Source: Clostridium hydrogeniformans DSM 21757
Lineage (GTDB): Bacteria > Bacillota > Clostridia > Clostridiales > Clostridiaceae
Direction of reading: 5' to 3'
DNA: 64,000 nt
Assembly: GCF_000686705.1 (NCBI RefSeq)
Contig: NZ_KK366004.1
Span: 124,001-188,000, forward strand
Part shown: piece by piece, positions 26,439-35,735 of the stretch
Layout of the letters: every line of letters starts with the position of its first letter
Position numbering within the stretch: position 1 is the first letter of the stretch
Position numbers and translations under genes: made by a program
The notes under the pieces: generated by a model
Told to the model about the DNA's origin: nothing
Database searches by the model: none
What the model saw: the letters and a program-made list of their open reading frames with translations, nothing else

Positions 26439-27134
26439 ATGAATAAAGAAAAATATGATGAATATAAAACAACAAAAGTTTATTGGCGGAATATATTTAG
26501 AAATTATGAGATATATGACCCTTTTGAGGAGATAAAGGTAGATACAGTACCAGAAAGAATTTTAGAAGAAGTTATAGATAGTATGATACTAGGAGAAGGA
26601 CAGGTATTAGATTTTGGATGTGGTACAGGAAGATTAGGTTTTAGAGCTTTATGTAAGGGTGGAAAAGAAATAACATTTATTGATATATGTGAGGAAGCTA
26701 TAAAGCTTGTAAGAAATGTAGCACTAGACAATGGGATTTTAAATAAGTGTAATATAGTATTAGGTGGAGTAGAAAAGCTTAAAGAGCTTAAAAAAGAAAG
26801 TTTCGATGGAATAATCCTAAGTAACGTAATTGATAATATAACGCCTTTAGATAGAGAGGAGTTAATAAATGAAGCTACAAGACTGCTTAAACCTAGAGGA
26901 AGACTTTTTATTAAGTTAAATTCTTATATATGTAGTGAAAAAAGAACTCAATGGGAATTTAAGAAATTAGATGAGGATTTTTATGAAGAGAAAAGCGGTT
27001 TATATTTTTGGAATGTAACTAAGGATAAATCAGATAACTTCTTTAAAAAAAGATTCAAGATTTTAAGATATGAGGAAGTATATTATAAAGAGTATGATCA
27101 GTATAATAGAGTTTATATCTTAGAAAAACTATAG
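26439..27134 (+). CDS. Class I SAM-dependent methyltransferase
   Basis: A 231-residue protein with SAM motif I QVLDFGCGTGRLGFRALCKG (about residues 53-72), the acidic motif II end ITFIDIC, and motif IV FDGIILSNVIDNI. Accepts a methyl group donor role from S-adenosylmethionine; the acceptor is unknown. The ribosome site is weak (GGGGATAAAGG far upstream). It lies between two GNAT genes and is intact, unlike the methyltransferase remnant 800 nt upstream. Confidence 0.85.
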   Translation: MNKEKYDEYKTTKVYWRNIFRNYEIYDPFEEIKVDTVPERILEEVIDSMILGEGQVLDFGCGTGRLGFRALCKGGKEITFIDICEEAIKLVRNVALDNGILNKCNIVLGGVEKLKELKKESFDGIILSNVIDNITPLDREELINEATRLLKPRGRLFIKLNSYICSEKRTQWEFKKLDEDFYEEKSGLYFWNVTKDKSDNFFKKRFKILRYEEVYYKEYDQYNRVYILEKL

Positions 27135-27301
27135 TAGCAAGGAATTACTTTTATGTTATTTAAGCTGAATTGTTTAAGAAACATCTTCTGAGTTATATGT
27201 ATTGGTTCAAATAGATTGAGTTGTTTAAAACTGAAGAAGATACCCTATTGATTTTTAATTTGAAAAAAGTTCTAAATTAAATAGAAATGGAGATTATAAA
27301 C

Positions 27302-28474
27302 ATGGAACAATTAAATTTACGTCTAGCTGAGATAGAGGATGCAGAAAAACTTTTATTGCTAGAAGAAAAAAACCAAGACAAGAACTTTGCTATTAATATG
27401 ACTACTAGAAAGCTTCCAAGGGAAATTACTTTAGAACTTATTGAAAATAAAATTAGGAGAGTAAGTGATATTAAAGGAGTATATGTAATTGAAACAGCTA
27501 ACAAAGATATAATTGCTAGTTGCTCCTTTGATTTTACATTTCATAGGAATGGATATACTTTTTTGAACTTCAATACCCTTAGTGAGAACACAGATACATT
27601 AAATGTAGAAGCGTTGAATATGATAGTAAATTTTTGTTTTCAAAATTTAAATTTCAATAAATTAAATGTATATGTAAGAAGTAGTAGAATAAGAGATATG
27701 GATACTTTTTTTAAATGTGGATTTAGTGTAGAAGTGTGTTCTCGTCAGCGTCTTTTCATAAATGGAAATTATGAAGATATATATCATCTAGGAATTACAA
27801 AGTATGATTATTTAAATAAAACATTTACCGTAAATGATATAAATGAATTTTTAAAAAAAGAGTGTTTTAATATAGATAAAGATTATATGATTAAGACCAA
27901 TGTACCTCCAAATAAAAAGCTCTTAATTGGAGAGAAGGTAGATTTAACATTAATTACTTCTGAGGATGCAGAAAAAATTTATGGATTAAGCTTAAATTCA
28001 GATGATAAGAACTATGCATCTATTGGTGCAGCTGCACCAATAAGTTTAAATTCAATTCTAGAAAGTTCTAAAAATGAGAATGATTTATATTTTTTAAAGG
28101 AAAGAATATCTTTTGGAATAAAGAAAAAAGATGGTGAAATTATTGGAACCATCGATGCTGATACAATTGATCATAGAAATAGAAATCTTATGATAGGCAT
28201 ATCAATTTATGATATAGGGGAAAGAGGAAAGGGATATGGTAGGGAAGCCATAGAGCTTTTTACAGACTTTGTATTTTTAGAAATGAATATGCATAGGGTT
28301 TACTTAGGAGGATTTGCTTTTAATAGAAATAGTATTAATTTGTATGAACGAATTGGATTTAAATTAGAAGGAGTAAATCGATCATTTGTTTATAGGAATG
28401 GTAATTATTATGATGAATATGTGTTGGGTGTTCTAAGACAGGAGTGGCTCACCTTAAGGAAATACATAGTATAG
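27302..28474 (+). CDS. Tandem GNAT-domain acetyltransferase
   Basis: A 390-residue protein with two RimJ/RimL-like halves. The first (1-175) is divergent: the acetyl-CoA loop is poorly conserved although the terminal MDTFFKCGFSVEVCSRQRLF is clear. The second (about 205-390) is canonical, with ISIYDIGERGKGYGREAIELF and FNRNSINLYERIGFKLEGVN. One active and one regulatory domain is likely. The in-frame ATG at 27287 overlaps GGAG, so the ATG at 27302 is preferred. Another GNAT gene follows 100 nt later. Confidence 0.8.
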   Translation: MEQLNLRLAEIEDAEKLLLLEEKNQDKNFAINMTTRKLPREITLELIENKIRRVSDIKGVYVIETANKDIIASCSFDFTFHRNGYTFLNFNTLSENTDTLNVEALNMIVNFCFQNLNFNKLNVYVRSSRIRDMDTFFKCGFSVEVCSRQRLFINGNYEDIYHLGITKYDYLNKTFTVNDINEFLKKECFNIDKDYMIKTNVPPNKKLLIGEKVDLTLITSEDAEKIYGLSLNSDDKNYASIGAAAPISLNSILESSKNENDLYFLKERISFGIKKKDGEIIGTIDADTIDHRNRNLMIGISIYDIGERGKGYGREAIELFTDFVFLEMNMHRVYLGGFAFNRNSINLYERIGFKLEGVNRSFVYRNGNYYDEYVLGVLRQEWLTLRKYIV

Positions 28475-28575
28475 GATTCTATAGCTTATTATAATTTATA
28501 AATATATGAAAATATATTGAAGCTAAGAATAATAATGTATATTTCATTCACGAAAGATTAATAGGAGGGGATTAG

Positions 28576-29097
28576 ATGAATATTAAATTAAGAAATTTAA
28601 AAGTCTCAGATAAAGAACATTTCTTCTTATGGGTAAAGGATAAAGAGGTTATAAGGTATTCTTTATCTATATTCCAGAAAATGAAAAGTGATGAGGAAAT
28701 ATCACATTGGTTTGATATGCTTTTATTAGAAGAATCTTCGTACAATAAAGCAATTATAGATAAGGATACGGAAAAATTAATTGGATATGCTGGAATAGCA
28801 GGAATTAGTGAGACAAATTTATCTGGGGAATATTTTATATTCATTGGTGATAAATCCTATTATAGAAAAGGTATTGGAACATTTGTAACTAAAGAAATTG
28901 TTAAAAGAGGTTTTAAAGAATTAGGACTTAATAGAATTATGCTTACTGTTTCAGAAGAAAATATAGGAGCAGTTAAGGCATACACTAATGCAAGCTTCAA
29001 AACAGAAGGAGTTATGAGACAAGCATCTTACAGAGATGGAAAATTTCATAATAAAATTATTATGGCAATCTTAAAAGAAGAATGGCTTAATGAATAA
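28576..29097 (+). CDS. GNAT acetyltransferase, RimJ/RimL type
   Basis: A 173-residue acetyltransferase: IKLRNLKVSDKEHFFLWVKD at the start, FIGDKSYYRKGIGTFVTKEI as the acetyl-CoA loop and ENIGAVKAYTNASFKTEGVM near the end. TAGGAGGGGAT precedes the ATG. Third GNAT in a row (with the tandem protein) after the methyltransferase. Substrate unknown. Confidence 0.87.
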   Translation: MNIKLRNLKVSDKEHFFLWVKDKEVIRYSLSIFQKMKSDEEISHWFDMLLLEESSYNKAIIDKDTEKLIGYAGIAGISETNLSGEYFIFIGDKSYYRKGIGTFVTKEIVKRGFKELGLNRIMLTVSEENIGAVKAYTNASFKTEGVMRQASYRDGKFHNKIIMAILKEEWLNE

Positions 29098-29106
29098 TTA
29101 AAGATA

Positions 29107-29209
29107 AAAAACTATGCTAAATATATAATGTACCTTATATGATAGACAGTAATAAAAAAAGCCTATCTTAGAGGGTACATTATATATATTAAAATTAGCA
29201 TAGTTTTTT
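29107..29209. terminator. Long inverted repeat between convergent genes
   Basis: AAAAACTATGCTAA (29107-29120) pairs with TTAGCATAGTTTTT near 29195-29208. ATATATAATGTACC/GGGTACATTATATAT and GATAG/CTATC extend the stem inward, so nearly 100 nt fold into one hairpin with T runs on both strands. Confidence 0.8.
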
Positions 29210-29304
29210 ATTATAGAAAGTATGGCATAAACGACTTTAATATTTAGAGCTATATATTTAAAGTAAATTAACTAATAAAATAATAGTGATTTTTTTATTG
29301 TTAT

Positions 29305-30090
29305 TTAAGATACTTTTTTCTCAATCCATGCCACTAACACATACATTAAATAAGCTATTACAGATAGTATAACTATGCTCATCATAACCATGTCTAATTG
29401 AGAAATTTGGCCACCATATACAATGATAAAGCCTAGGCCCTCTTTAGCTACTAAGAATTCTCCCATAATAACTCCAACCCAAGATAAACCTACATTTATT
29501 TTTAGGGCAGACATTAGAGTTGGGATAGATGCTGGAATTATTAAGTGATTTAATGTTTGAAGTTTATTAGCACCAAAGGTTTTAAGAAGCTTTATTTTAT
29601 CTTCACTTACTTCGTTAAATCCAGAGAGTACAGAAATTATAGTAACTACAATGGATATAAGAAGAGCGATTATAATTATAGAAGAAGTTCCATTACCAGC
29701 CCAGAAAATTATAATTGGAGCTAAGGCTACCTTTGGAAGAGCATTTAAAACTACTAAATAGGGTTCAAGAACTTTAGAGATAAACTTAGACCACCAAAGA
29801 ACTATGGCTACCAGAGTTCCTAAGATAGTACCTAATATAAAGCCTAAGACAGTTTCATAGCAGGTAATAAATATATGTCTAAATAGGGTACCATCATTAT
29901 AAAAGGAAACTAGAGATTTCACCATTCTAGAAGGGCTAGAGAAAAGGAAAGGATCTATCCATTTAAAATAAGCAGATATTTCCCAAAGAGCTATAAATAT
30001 TACTAGTATTCCAATCCTAGTTAAGGTTACAAGAAGCTTATTTCTTTTAACTTCCTTTAAATAAGCCTCATGGGTACTACTTACCTTCAT
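29305..30090 (-). CDS. ABC importer permease, SsuC/TauC/ThiX type
   Basis: A 261-residue inner-membrane permease with six predicted helices. The EAA loop reads KLLKTFGANKLQTLNHLIIP followed by ASIPTLMSALKI, typical of the nitrate/sulfonate/taurine/pyrimidine-precursor family. The N-terminus overlaps the ATPase gene's end by 14 nt, showing translational coupling. It is the last gene of the substrate-binding protein, ATPase and permease operon. The substrate is not decided by sequence. Confidence 0.88.
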   Translation of the reverse strand: MKVSSTHEAYLKEVKRNKLLVTLTRIGILVIFIALWEISAYFKWIDPFLFSSPSRMVKSLVSFYNDGTLFRHIFITCYETVLGFILGTILGTLVAIVLWWSKFISKVLEPYLVVLNALPKVALAPIIIFWAGNGTSSIIIIALLISIVVTIISVLSGFNEVSEDKIKLLKTFGANKLQTLNHLIIPASIPTLMSALKINVGLSWVGVIMGEFLVAKEGLGFIIVYGGQISQLDMVMMSIVILSVIAYLMYVLVAWIEKKVS

Positions 30091-30847
30091 TTAAATCAAG
30101 CTCCTTCCAAATAGTGTTAAAGTAAGCTCTAAACTCTGGAGCTTCTCTTCTTTTTAGTGGAGTGGAATACTCTTTGGAAAACCTAATATTTATTACTTCT
30201 TTTATAGTAGCAGGCCGTTTTGATAATATTATAACTTTAGATGATATAGAAACTGCTTCTGATATATCATGGGTAACCATAATAGCTGTTTTATTTTCAA
30301 GTTTTATAATGTTATATATTTCATCACTAACCTTTAGCCTGCTTTGGTAATCAAGAGCAGAAAAGGGTTCATCTAAAAGTAGAATAGATGGATTTAAAGC
30401 AAGAGTTCTAATTAAGGCAACCCTTTGCCTCATACCACCAGAAAGCTCTGATGGTTTATGATGTTTAAAATTCTTTAAACCATAATTATTTAAAAGGGCA
30501 TGAAGCATTTCTTCCTTTTCTTTGTTTAATTTCTTTTGAATTTTTAGACCTAAGGATACATTTTGAAAAACATCAAGCCAAGGGAAAAGGTGATCCTTTT
30601 GAAACATATATCCAAGATTTTCATTAGGACCATGAATTTCTTTACCTTTAAGAAGTAAGCTTCCCTTAGATGGTTTAATAAGACCACATATTATATTAAG
30701 AAGAGTAGATTTACCACAACCAGATGGCCCAACTATGGATATAAATTCACCCTCTTTAATGGAGAAAGAAATATCCTTTAAAGCTTCTACTTCCCCTTTT
30801 TCAGAGTGATAATTCATAGATATATTATTAATATTCATTAAATCCAT
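30077..30847 (-). CDS. ABC importer ATPase, SsuB/TauB/ThiZ type
   Basis: A 256-residue ATPase: Walker A GPSGCGKSTLLN (about residues 39-50), Q-loop YMFQKDHLFPW, signature LSGGMRQRVAL, Walker B ILLLDEPFSALD and the switch His in VTHDISEA. All are canonical. It energises the adjacent permease. The start ATG follows the binding-protein stop by a few bases, and a second in-frame ATG lies three codons downstream; neither has a strong ribosome site, suggesting coupling. Confidence 0.92.
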   Translation of the reverse strand: MDLMNINNISMNYHSEKGEVEALKDISFSIKEGEFISIVGPSGCGKSTLLNIICGLIKPSKGSLLLKGKEIHGPNENLGYMFQKDHLFPWLDVFQNVSLGLKIQKKLNKEKEEMLHALLNNYGLKNFKHHKPSELSGGMRQRVALIRTLALNPSILLLDEPFSALDYQSRLKVSDEIYNIIKLENKTAIMVTHDISEAVSISSKVIILSKRPATIKEVINIRFSKEYSTPLKRREAPEFRAYFNTIWKELDLNEGK

Positions 30848-30850
30848 AGC

Positions 30851-31864
30851 TTATTTAACTACCTTTTCAGAGAATTTGTTGGTAACTAATTTATCAAAGG
30901 ATGGTTTATTTGGAATTAGTGTATTATCATAAGAACTTATTATATCCATAAGTCTATTCATCTCTTCTTCTTTAATAACTGGGGTTTTAGAAAAGGCATC
31001 TATATCCTTGTAGTTTTTAATAACACTTACTATTATATCTCTATCTGTTCCAGGGAAAAAACTTTCAATAGCCTTTGCTATTTCTTCATTAGAGGTTTTA
31101 AGAACCCAAGTTTGACCTTTATATATTGCCCTTGTAAAAGCTTCTAATAAGTCACTATTTTTATCTATATAGCTTTCTGTTGCAAAGAAGCTAGTGTAAG
31201 GCATATTACCAGCAGACTTACCAATAGATCCTACAATATAACCTGACTTATCTTTCTCTAGCATAGAAGCTGTAGGCTCAAATAATGCGACATAATCTCC
31301 AGTTCCAGATTTGAAAGCTCCAGCTGTAGCAGTAAATGCAAGGTTAGTAATTATATCAACATTCTTTTTATTTTCAACACCATTATTTTTTAAAACATAT
31401 TCAAGAGACATTTCAGGCATACCACCAGGTCTTCCCCCTATAATAGTCTTGCCATTAAGATCACTCCACTTAAAGTCTTTATTTTCCTTTCTTCCAACTA
31501 AGAAGGAACCATCCTTTTGAGTTAACTGAGCAAACACTATAGGAAGGTTATCTTTCTTTTGATTGTGAATGTAAATAACTTGTTCAGGGCCACAAAAACC
31601 TATGTCTGCACTTCCACTTATTACTTGTTGCATAGTTTTGTCAGCTCCTTGTCCAGTAGAAAGCTCTATGTCTATACCTTCATCTTTAAAATATCCATTA
31701 TTAATAGCCGCATACATAGGGGCATAGAATACAGAACGAACTACTTCATTAAGCCTAACTTTTTTTAATTCTTTATTGTCCTTAGTTTTACATGCAGCAA
31801 AGGATAAGGTTATTATTAGAACAAGTCCTAAAGATATTAAGGACTTTAAAGTTTTTCTTTTCAT
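30851..31864 (-). CDS. Lipoprotein substrate-binding protein, NMT1/SsuA-like
   Basis: A 337-residue binding protein. The signal peptide ends in the lipobox LSFAAC (Cys 25), so it is anchored outside the membrane. The mature part has the NMT1/THI5-like or sulfonate-binding fold (FYAPMYAAINNGYFKDEGID, then QVISGSADIGFCGPEQ and GRPGGMPEMSLEYVLKNNGV). GGAGGAAAG precedes the ATG. No TPP or other known riboswitch is visible upstream, which argues mildly against a thiamine-precursor role. First gene of the operon. Confidence 0.88.
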   Translation of the reverse strand: MKRKTLKSLISLGLVLIITLSFAACKTKDNKELKKVRLNEVVRSVFYAPMYAAINNGYFKDEGIDIELSTGQGADKTMQQVISGSADIGFCGPEQVIYIHNQKKDNLPIVFAQLTQKDGSFLVGRKENKDFKWSDLNGKTIIGGRPGGMPEMSLEYVLKNNGVENKKNVDIITNLAFTATAGAFKSGTGDYVALFEPTASMLEKDKSGYIVGSIGKSAGNMPYTSFFATESYIDKNSDLLEAFTRAIYKGQTWVLKTSNEEIAKAIESFFPGTDRDIIVSVIKNYKDIDAFSKTPVIKEEEMNRLMDIISSYDNTLIPNKPSFDKLVTNKFSEKVVK

Positions 31865-32146
31865 TTACTTTCCTCCTTTGGTTAATTAATAAATATAAGT
31901 ATTCTGTTGTAAAAATTGTTTCAATCTATAATATGAAGGAATAAGGATTTGTGTTAAGAATAAGTTTTTAACAATAGTTATTTTAATGGTAGAACGTAAT
32001 TAAGTATGATTATAAATATGTTATAAGTTTTGATATTTTAAACTAATAGTCAGTAAGGAAGAATTATTTGGAGAGTAAGGTAATAGTGTATATGATTTTA
32101 TATATGTAGGTAATAAATAAGTAATCAATAGATTTAAGAAAAATAA
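31865..32146. other. Intergenic stretch upstream of the ABC importer
   Basis: This is the promoter region of the importer operon. No riboswitch consensus, repeat or gene is seen. Confidence 0.4.
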
Positions 32147-32181
32147 TAAAAATCCCCATTAAATCCATAATGGAGATTTTT
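32147..32181 (-). terminator. Terminator of the D,D-carboxypeptidase gene
   Basis: AAAAATCCCCATTA pairs with TAATGGAGATTTTT with one mismatch; on the minus strand a TTTTTATTATTTTT tail follows. Confidence 0.7.
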
Positions 32182-32264
32182 ATACTGTAATTAGATAGTT
32201 ATATACATATAAGGAAAGACTTAAGACTATTTAGTTTACTATTAATAATTTAGATAAGTGCTTT

Positions 32265-33230
32265 TTATGGAATTTTATTGTATACAGCAAATGCATCTAA
32301 GATATTTAATTGTTCTGTATTAGGGCTTCCATTTGCATTAGTAGTTACTAGAATATACTCTTTTCCATCTACTTTAGCTAGACTTGCAAGACAGAGTTTA
32401 GCCTCTTCTGTATAACCAGTTTTTCCACCTAGGATAGTACCCTTATTTACAGTTGATTTGTCCATATGTTTAAACATTGTACTTTGAAAAGTGATACCAT
32501 TTGGATGAAGATTAGTTGCTTTTGTAGTATGCTGTTTTGAGGTGTATATCTTTCGAAAAGTATCATTTTTAAGTGCGTATTTTAGTAACTTTGAAATATC
32601 TTTCACAGTACTATAATGTTTTTTATCATGTAATCCTGTGGTATTAGTAAAATTAGTATCATTCATTTCTAGTTCTTTAGCTTTTTCATTCATTAGTTTT
32701 ACATATTTTTTTTCAGAACCTGAAATTGAATTTGCAAGGCTAATAGAACTTTCTGCTCCAGAAGGAAGTAATACACCATAAATCAAGTCTATTGCCTCCA
32801 CTTTTTCATTAGGTAAAAATCCTGCCATTGAAGCATTTTTAGAATATAATTGTTTAAACATAGATTTTGGAAGCAGAATCAGCTTGTTTAAATCTGGTGA
32901 ATTTTCAATTGCAAGTATTGCTGTCATAATCTTAGTAAGTGATGCTGGATAGATTTTTTCATTAGAGGATATATCTAATAATATTTCATTATTATCTAAT
33001 GAAATAAGTATAGCGTTTGAACTATATAATGAGTTGGTATTTAAAGTTTTATTAATATTATTAGATATTACGGGATCTTGAGATTTTATAGGTGATTTTA
33101 TTTTAGTAATATCTTCATCCATTATATTTTTTAGTAAAAATATAGCTGATATACATACGAGCAATGAAGATAGTACTAAAACAAAATATTTTATATTTTT
33201 CTTTTTTCCTTTTTGTTTATAATATGTCAT
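32265..33230 (-). CDS. PBP-type D-alanyl-D-alanine carboxypeptidase
   Basis: A 321-residue S11-family enzyme that trims the terminal D-Ala from peptidoglycan stems. One N-terminal membrane helix (residues 14-33) anchors it. The catalytic SxxK is S97-L-T-K100, with SGAESS at 157 and KTGYTEEA near the end. The frame is open 16 codons further upstream, but GGGAGG before the ATG at 33230 fixes the start there. It lies behind a terminator downstream of a VanR/VanS pair, so it may be a VanY(D)-like target of that system. Confidence 0.85.
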   Translation of the reverse strand: MTYYKQKGKKKNIKYFVLVLSSLLVCISAIFLLKNIMDEDITKIKSPIKSQDPVISNNINKTLNTNSLYSSNAILISLDNNEILLDISSNEKIYPASLTKIMTAILAIENSPDLNKLILLPKSMFKQLYSKNASMAGFLPNEKVEAIDLIYGVLLPSGAESSISLANSISGSEKKYVKLMNEKAKELEMNDTNFTNTTGLHDKKHYSTVKDISKLLKYALKNDTFRKIYTSKQHTTKATNLHPNGITFQSTMFKHMDKSTVNKGTILGGKTGYTEEAKLCLASLAKVDGKEYILVTTNANGSPNTEQLNILDAFAVYNKIP

Positions 33231-33386
33231 ATTAATATTCCTCCCTAAAGGTAAATTACAATGTTTCTTACAAGACAATTTTAATAAAAGTGAATATTTT
33301 TTGTATAAATAATGGCTTATAGACTTCTTAAGATTCTCTTAAGGACTGCTTATTATTTTCATAAGTTTTAAAATATAGAGTAAATA

Positions 33387-33439
33387 AAAAAACACCATTC
33401 CTCTATGAATTTTCATATCATAAAGGAATAGTGCTTTTT
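33387..33439 (-). terminator. Terminator of the vanR-vanS-like operon
   Basis: AAAAACACCATTCC (33387-33400) pairs with GGAATAGTGCTTTTT (33425-33439) with one mismatch and A/T tails on both strands. It separates the kinase gene from the carboxypeptidase gene. Confidence 0.75.
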
Positions 33440-34577
33440 AGTTATTGATTATCCCAGGGATTTTTATATGGAATATTGTATAATCATCATTGCTTTCTGC
33501 ATAAATTTCACCTTCATGTAAAATTATAATTTCTTTAGCGATAGCAAGTCCTAGACCAGCATTGCCAGTTTCCGTACCTCTAGACTCATCAAGTCTATAA
33601 AATTTTTCAAATATACTATTTAACTTTTGAAGTGGAATACTATTTCCATAATTTTTGAAAGTTATAATGGCATTAGTATCTTCTCTAATGACATCTATGG
33701 TAATTTTACTATTTTCATAACCATATGCAATTGCATTTTTAAATACATTATTAAATACTCTTGCAAGCTTATCAGGATCACCACAAAACATAGTATTATC
33801 GTCTGCATTTACAACAGATTCTTGATTTTTCTCAGAAAGCATTGGATAAAATTCATCTGCCATTTGAAATAACATATAGGATAAATTAAAATTCTTTTTC
33901 TCTAATACAATGGTTTGAAGATTATATCTGGTAATTTCAAAAAACTCATTTATGAGTCTTTCAAGTCTATTAGCTTTTTCTAAAGTAATATCCATATATT
34001 TTGCCCTTTGTTCTACAGGCATATCAGGTACTTCTGACATTAAATCTAAGTATCCAATAACTGAAGTTAGAGGAGTCTTTATATCATGGGCTAGATAAAC
34101 AACTAAATCATTTTTTCTTTGCTCTGCCTGTTTTGCGTCTCTCTCCCTCTTCTCTAGAATATGTTTAAACATATTTAACTTGGTTTCCATAAAGTTCATT
34201 TCTGGAGATAACTGAATTTCTTTATCAGAACCTTTCATTAAATTATCCATACCATTGATGATTTCATCAAAGTACTTTGTAAACCAAGAAATAGCAACTT
34301 TAAAAATAATTAAGAAAAAAATAGCACTAGAAAGTAACAGAATTATATCTTTGTTATTACGAAAGATATAATGGTTAATAGTAAATGCATCTGGCTCAGA
34401 TAAATAAAACTTATTCATTAAGAATGTTACAATCCAATTACCAAAACGACCTTGTAATAAGGAAGCTAGTAACATTAGAAATCCAGCACTTGCTAACACA
34501 AGTAATAATACTTTAAAGAAGATTTTTCTTTTAAATGCTAAATAATCATTTTTTCTAGTTTTCAATTTTATAACCAA
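33438..34577 (-). CDS. VanS-like sensor histidine kinase
   Basis: A 379-residue membrane kinase, similar throughout to VanS of VanA-type clusters: LVIKLKTRKNDY at the start, two membrane helices around 18-42 and 77-97 bracketing a short outside loop, the H-box YLAHDIKTPLTSVIGYLDLM, then FNNVFKNAIAYG (N-box) and AGLGLAIAKEI (G-box). Comparison with VanS places the start at the TTG at 34577, not the in-frame ATG at 34622 deep inside vanR, giving a 23-nt overlap with vanR. Ligand unknown; VanS responds to glycopeptides. Confidence 0.88.
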   Translation of the reverse strand: MVIKLKTRKNDYLAFKRKIFFKVLLLVLASAGFLMLLASLLQGRFGNWIVTFLMNKFYLSEPDAFTINHYIFRNNKDIILLLSSAIFFLIIFKVAISWFTKYFDEIINGMDNLMKGSDKEIQLSPEMNFMETKLNMFKHILEKRERDAKQAEQRKNDLVVYLAHDIKTPLTSVIGYLDLMSEVPDMPVEQRAKYMDITLEKANRLERLINEFFEITRYNLQTIVLEKKNFNLSYMLFQMADEFYPMLSEKNQESVVNADDNTMFCGDPDKLARVFNNVFKNAIAYGYENSKITIDVIREDTNAIITFKNYGNSIPLQKLNSIFEKFYRLDESRGTETGNAGLGLAIAKEIIILHEGEIYAESNDDYTIFHIKIPGIINN

Positions 34578-35253
34578 CTCCCCATACTGTTTTAATGTAT
34601 TTTGGATTTTCAGCAGGATCATTCATTTTTTCTCTTAAATGTCTTATATGAACCATAATAGTGTTATTACTATTAGTAAAGTATTTATCTCCCCAAACTT
34701 TCTTAAATAAATCTTCAGAGTTTACAACTTGACCTTTATTTTCACATAAAACCCATAGAATTGAAAATTCAGTAGGGGTTAAAGACAATGGCTTTTCATT
34801 TAAAAAACACTGATGAGTATTTTTATCTACTACTAGCCCTCCTATAGAAATTATGTCTTCTTTTGGATAAGTATTTGATTGGTTGTATTTTGTAAATCTT
34901 CTTAACTGTGCCTTAACTCTTGCAATTAGTTCAAGGGGTCTAAATGGCTTGGTAATATAGTCATCTGCTCCTAATGTTAAACCTGTAATTTTATCAACTT
35001 CTTCATCCTTTGCAGTCAACATAATAATTGGAAAGTTATAGGATTCGCGTATTTTTTGACAAATAGAGAATCCATCTATATCTGGAAGCATAATGTCTAA
35101 AATAGCTATATCTAACTTTTCAGTTTCTATAACCCTTATTGCTTCTGCGCCTGTATAACATTTGAAAACTGTAAAGTTTTCATTTTTTAAATATAATTCA
35201 ATCAAATTAGCGATTGATTTCTCATCTTCAACTACTAAAATTTTAGTAGGCAT
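34555..35253 (-). CDS. VanR-like OmpR-family response regulator
   Basis: A 232-residue regulator. The receiver (1-120) has the phosphate-accepting Asp in LDIMLPDIDGFSICQKIRES and Lys in ADDYITKPFRPLELIARVKA. The winged helix (130-232) has LSLTPTEFSILWVLCENKGQ and NTIMVHIRHLREKMND. It follows VanR of VanA-type clusters closely over its entire length. AAGGAAGGTGG precedes the ATG. It is first in the operon with the VanS-like kinase; vanH, vanA and vanX are absent from the window. Confidence 0.9.
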   Translation of the reverse strand: MPTKILVVEDEKSIANLIELYLKNENFTVFKCYTGAEAIRVIETEKLDIAILDIMLPDIDGFSICQKIRESYNFPIIMLTAKDEEVDKITGLTLGADDYITKPFRPLELIARVKAQLRRFTKYNQSNTYPKEDIISIGGLVVDKNTHQCFLNEKPLSLTPTEFSILWVLCENKGQVVNSEDLFKKVWGDKYFTNSNNTIMVHIRHLREKMNDPAENPKYIKTVWGVGYKIEN

Positions 35254-35402
35254 ACATCCACCTTCCTTATTATATTAAGTAATAAAATTACTTAACTCTT
35301 ATAGATACTTGCTTTTTTATTTAAGTATATATTTCCATAAATTCATATCATTATATTAAGTTAAAGAGAAGCTATAGTCAATATTCTATATATTGGATAT
35401 TT

Positions 35403-35503
35403 ACTAAATTAATATATAGTGCATTAAGTAATTTACATTTCACTGATTGATGACTCAATAAGTTTCAACTGAATTGAATGTAGTTTTAATATTAGAACTT
35501 ATA
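35403..35503. repeat. About 100-nt intergenic repeat, copy A
   Basis: Similar at roughly 80% by eye to 53630-53737. Shared blocks include TTACATTTCACTG, TCAATAAGTTTCAAC and ATGTAGTTTTAATATTA. Both copies can form a loose hairpin between CATTA and TAATGT-type arms. Here it lies between the divergent VanR and TetR genes. No protein frame is conserved. Confidence 0.8.
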
Positions 35504-35632
35504 TATATTAAAAAGTACTTATACTAATGTATATATTGCTACCAATAAATCGATTCTCTAGTATAAGTATTTATGTACAATTAAGTTTAAAAAATAAAAA
35601 TAATATAGAAAGCAGATTTTATATTTAACTTA
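35504..35632. other. Intergenic inverted repeat between VanR and TetR genes
   Basis: TACTTATACTA (35516-35526) pairs perfectly with TAGTATAAGTA (35559-35569). It could be an operator or hairpin; its owner is unknown. Confidence 0.45.
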
Positions 35633-35678
35633 TTGACTAGGTGGTCTGTTTTTGATAATCTAAATATAGACCACTTGG
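35633..35678 (+). promoter_or_regulatory. Promoter with TetR-type inverted repeat
   Basis: TTGACT at 35633-35638 is followed after 17 nt by TAATCT. CTAGGTGGTCT (35637-35647) and AGACCACTTGG (35668-35678) are inverted half-sites that bracket the -10 region, 58 nt before the TetR gene. Autorepression of the tetR-antiporter operon is the likely function. Confidence 0.65.
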
Positions 35679-35735
35679 TTTGTTTTTGTGTTATAAGTAT
35701 ATATTCTGATAGATATTTTTTATGGAGGAGAAGAA

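Noticed and set aside
31865..32146. Possible TPP riboswitch before the NMT1-like importer
   Set aside because: No CUGAGA and no ACCUGA-type core sequence is present, so a thiamine link is unsupported.
34577..34622. Start of the VanS-like kinase at the ATG at 34622
   Set aside because: That ATG gives 15 extra residues with no counterpart in VanS and lies deep in vanR; the TTG at 34577 matches the known VanS N-terminus.
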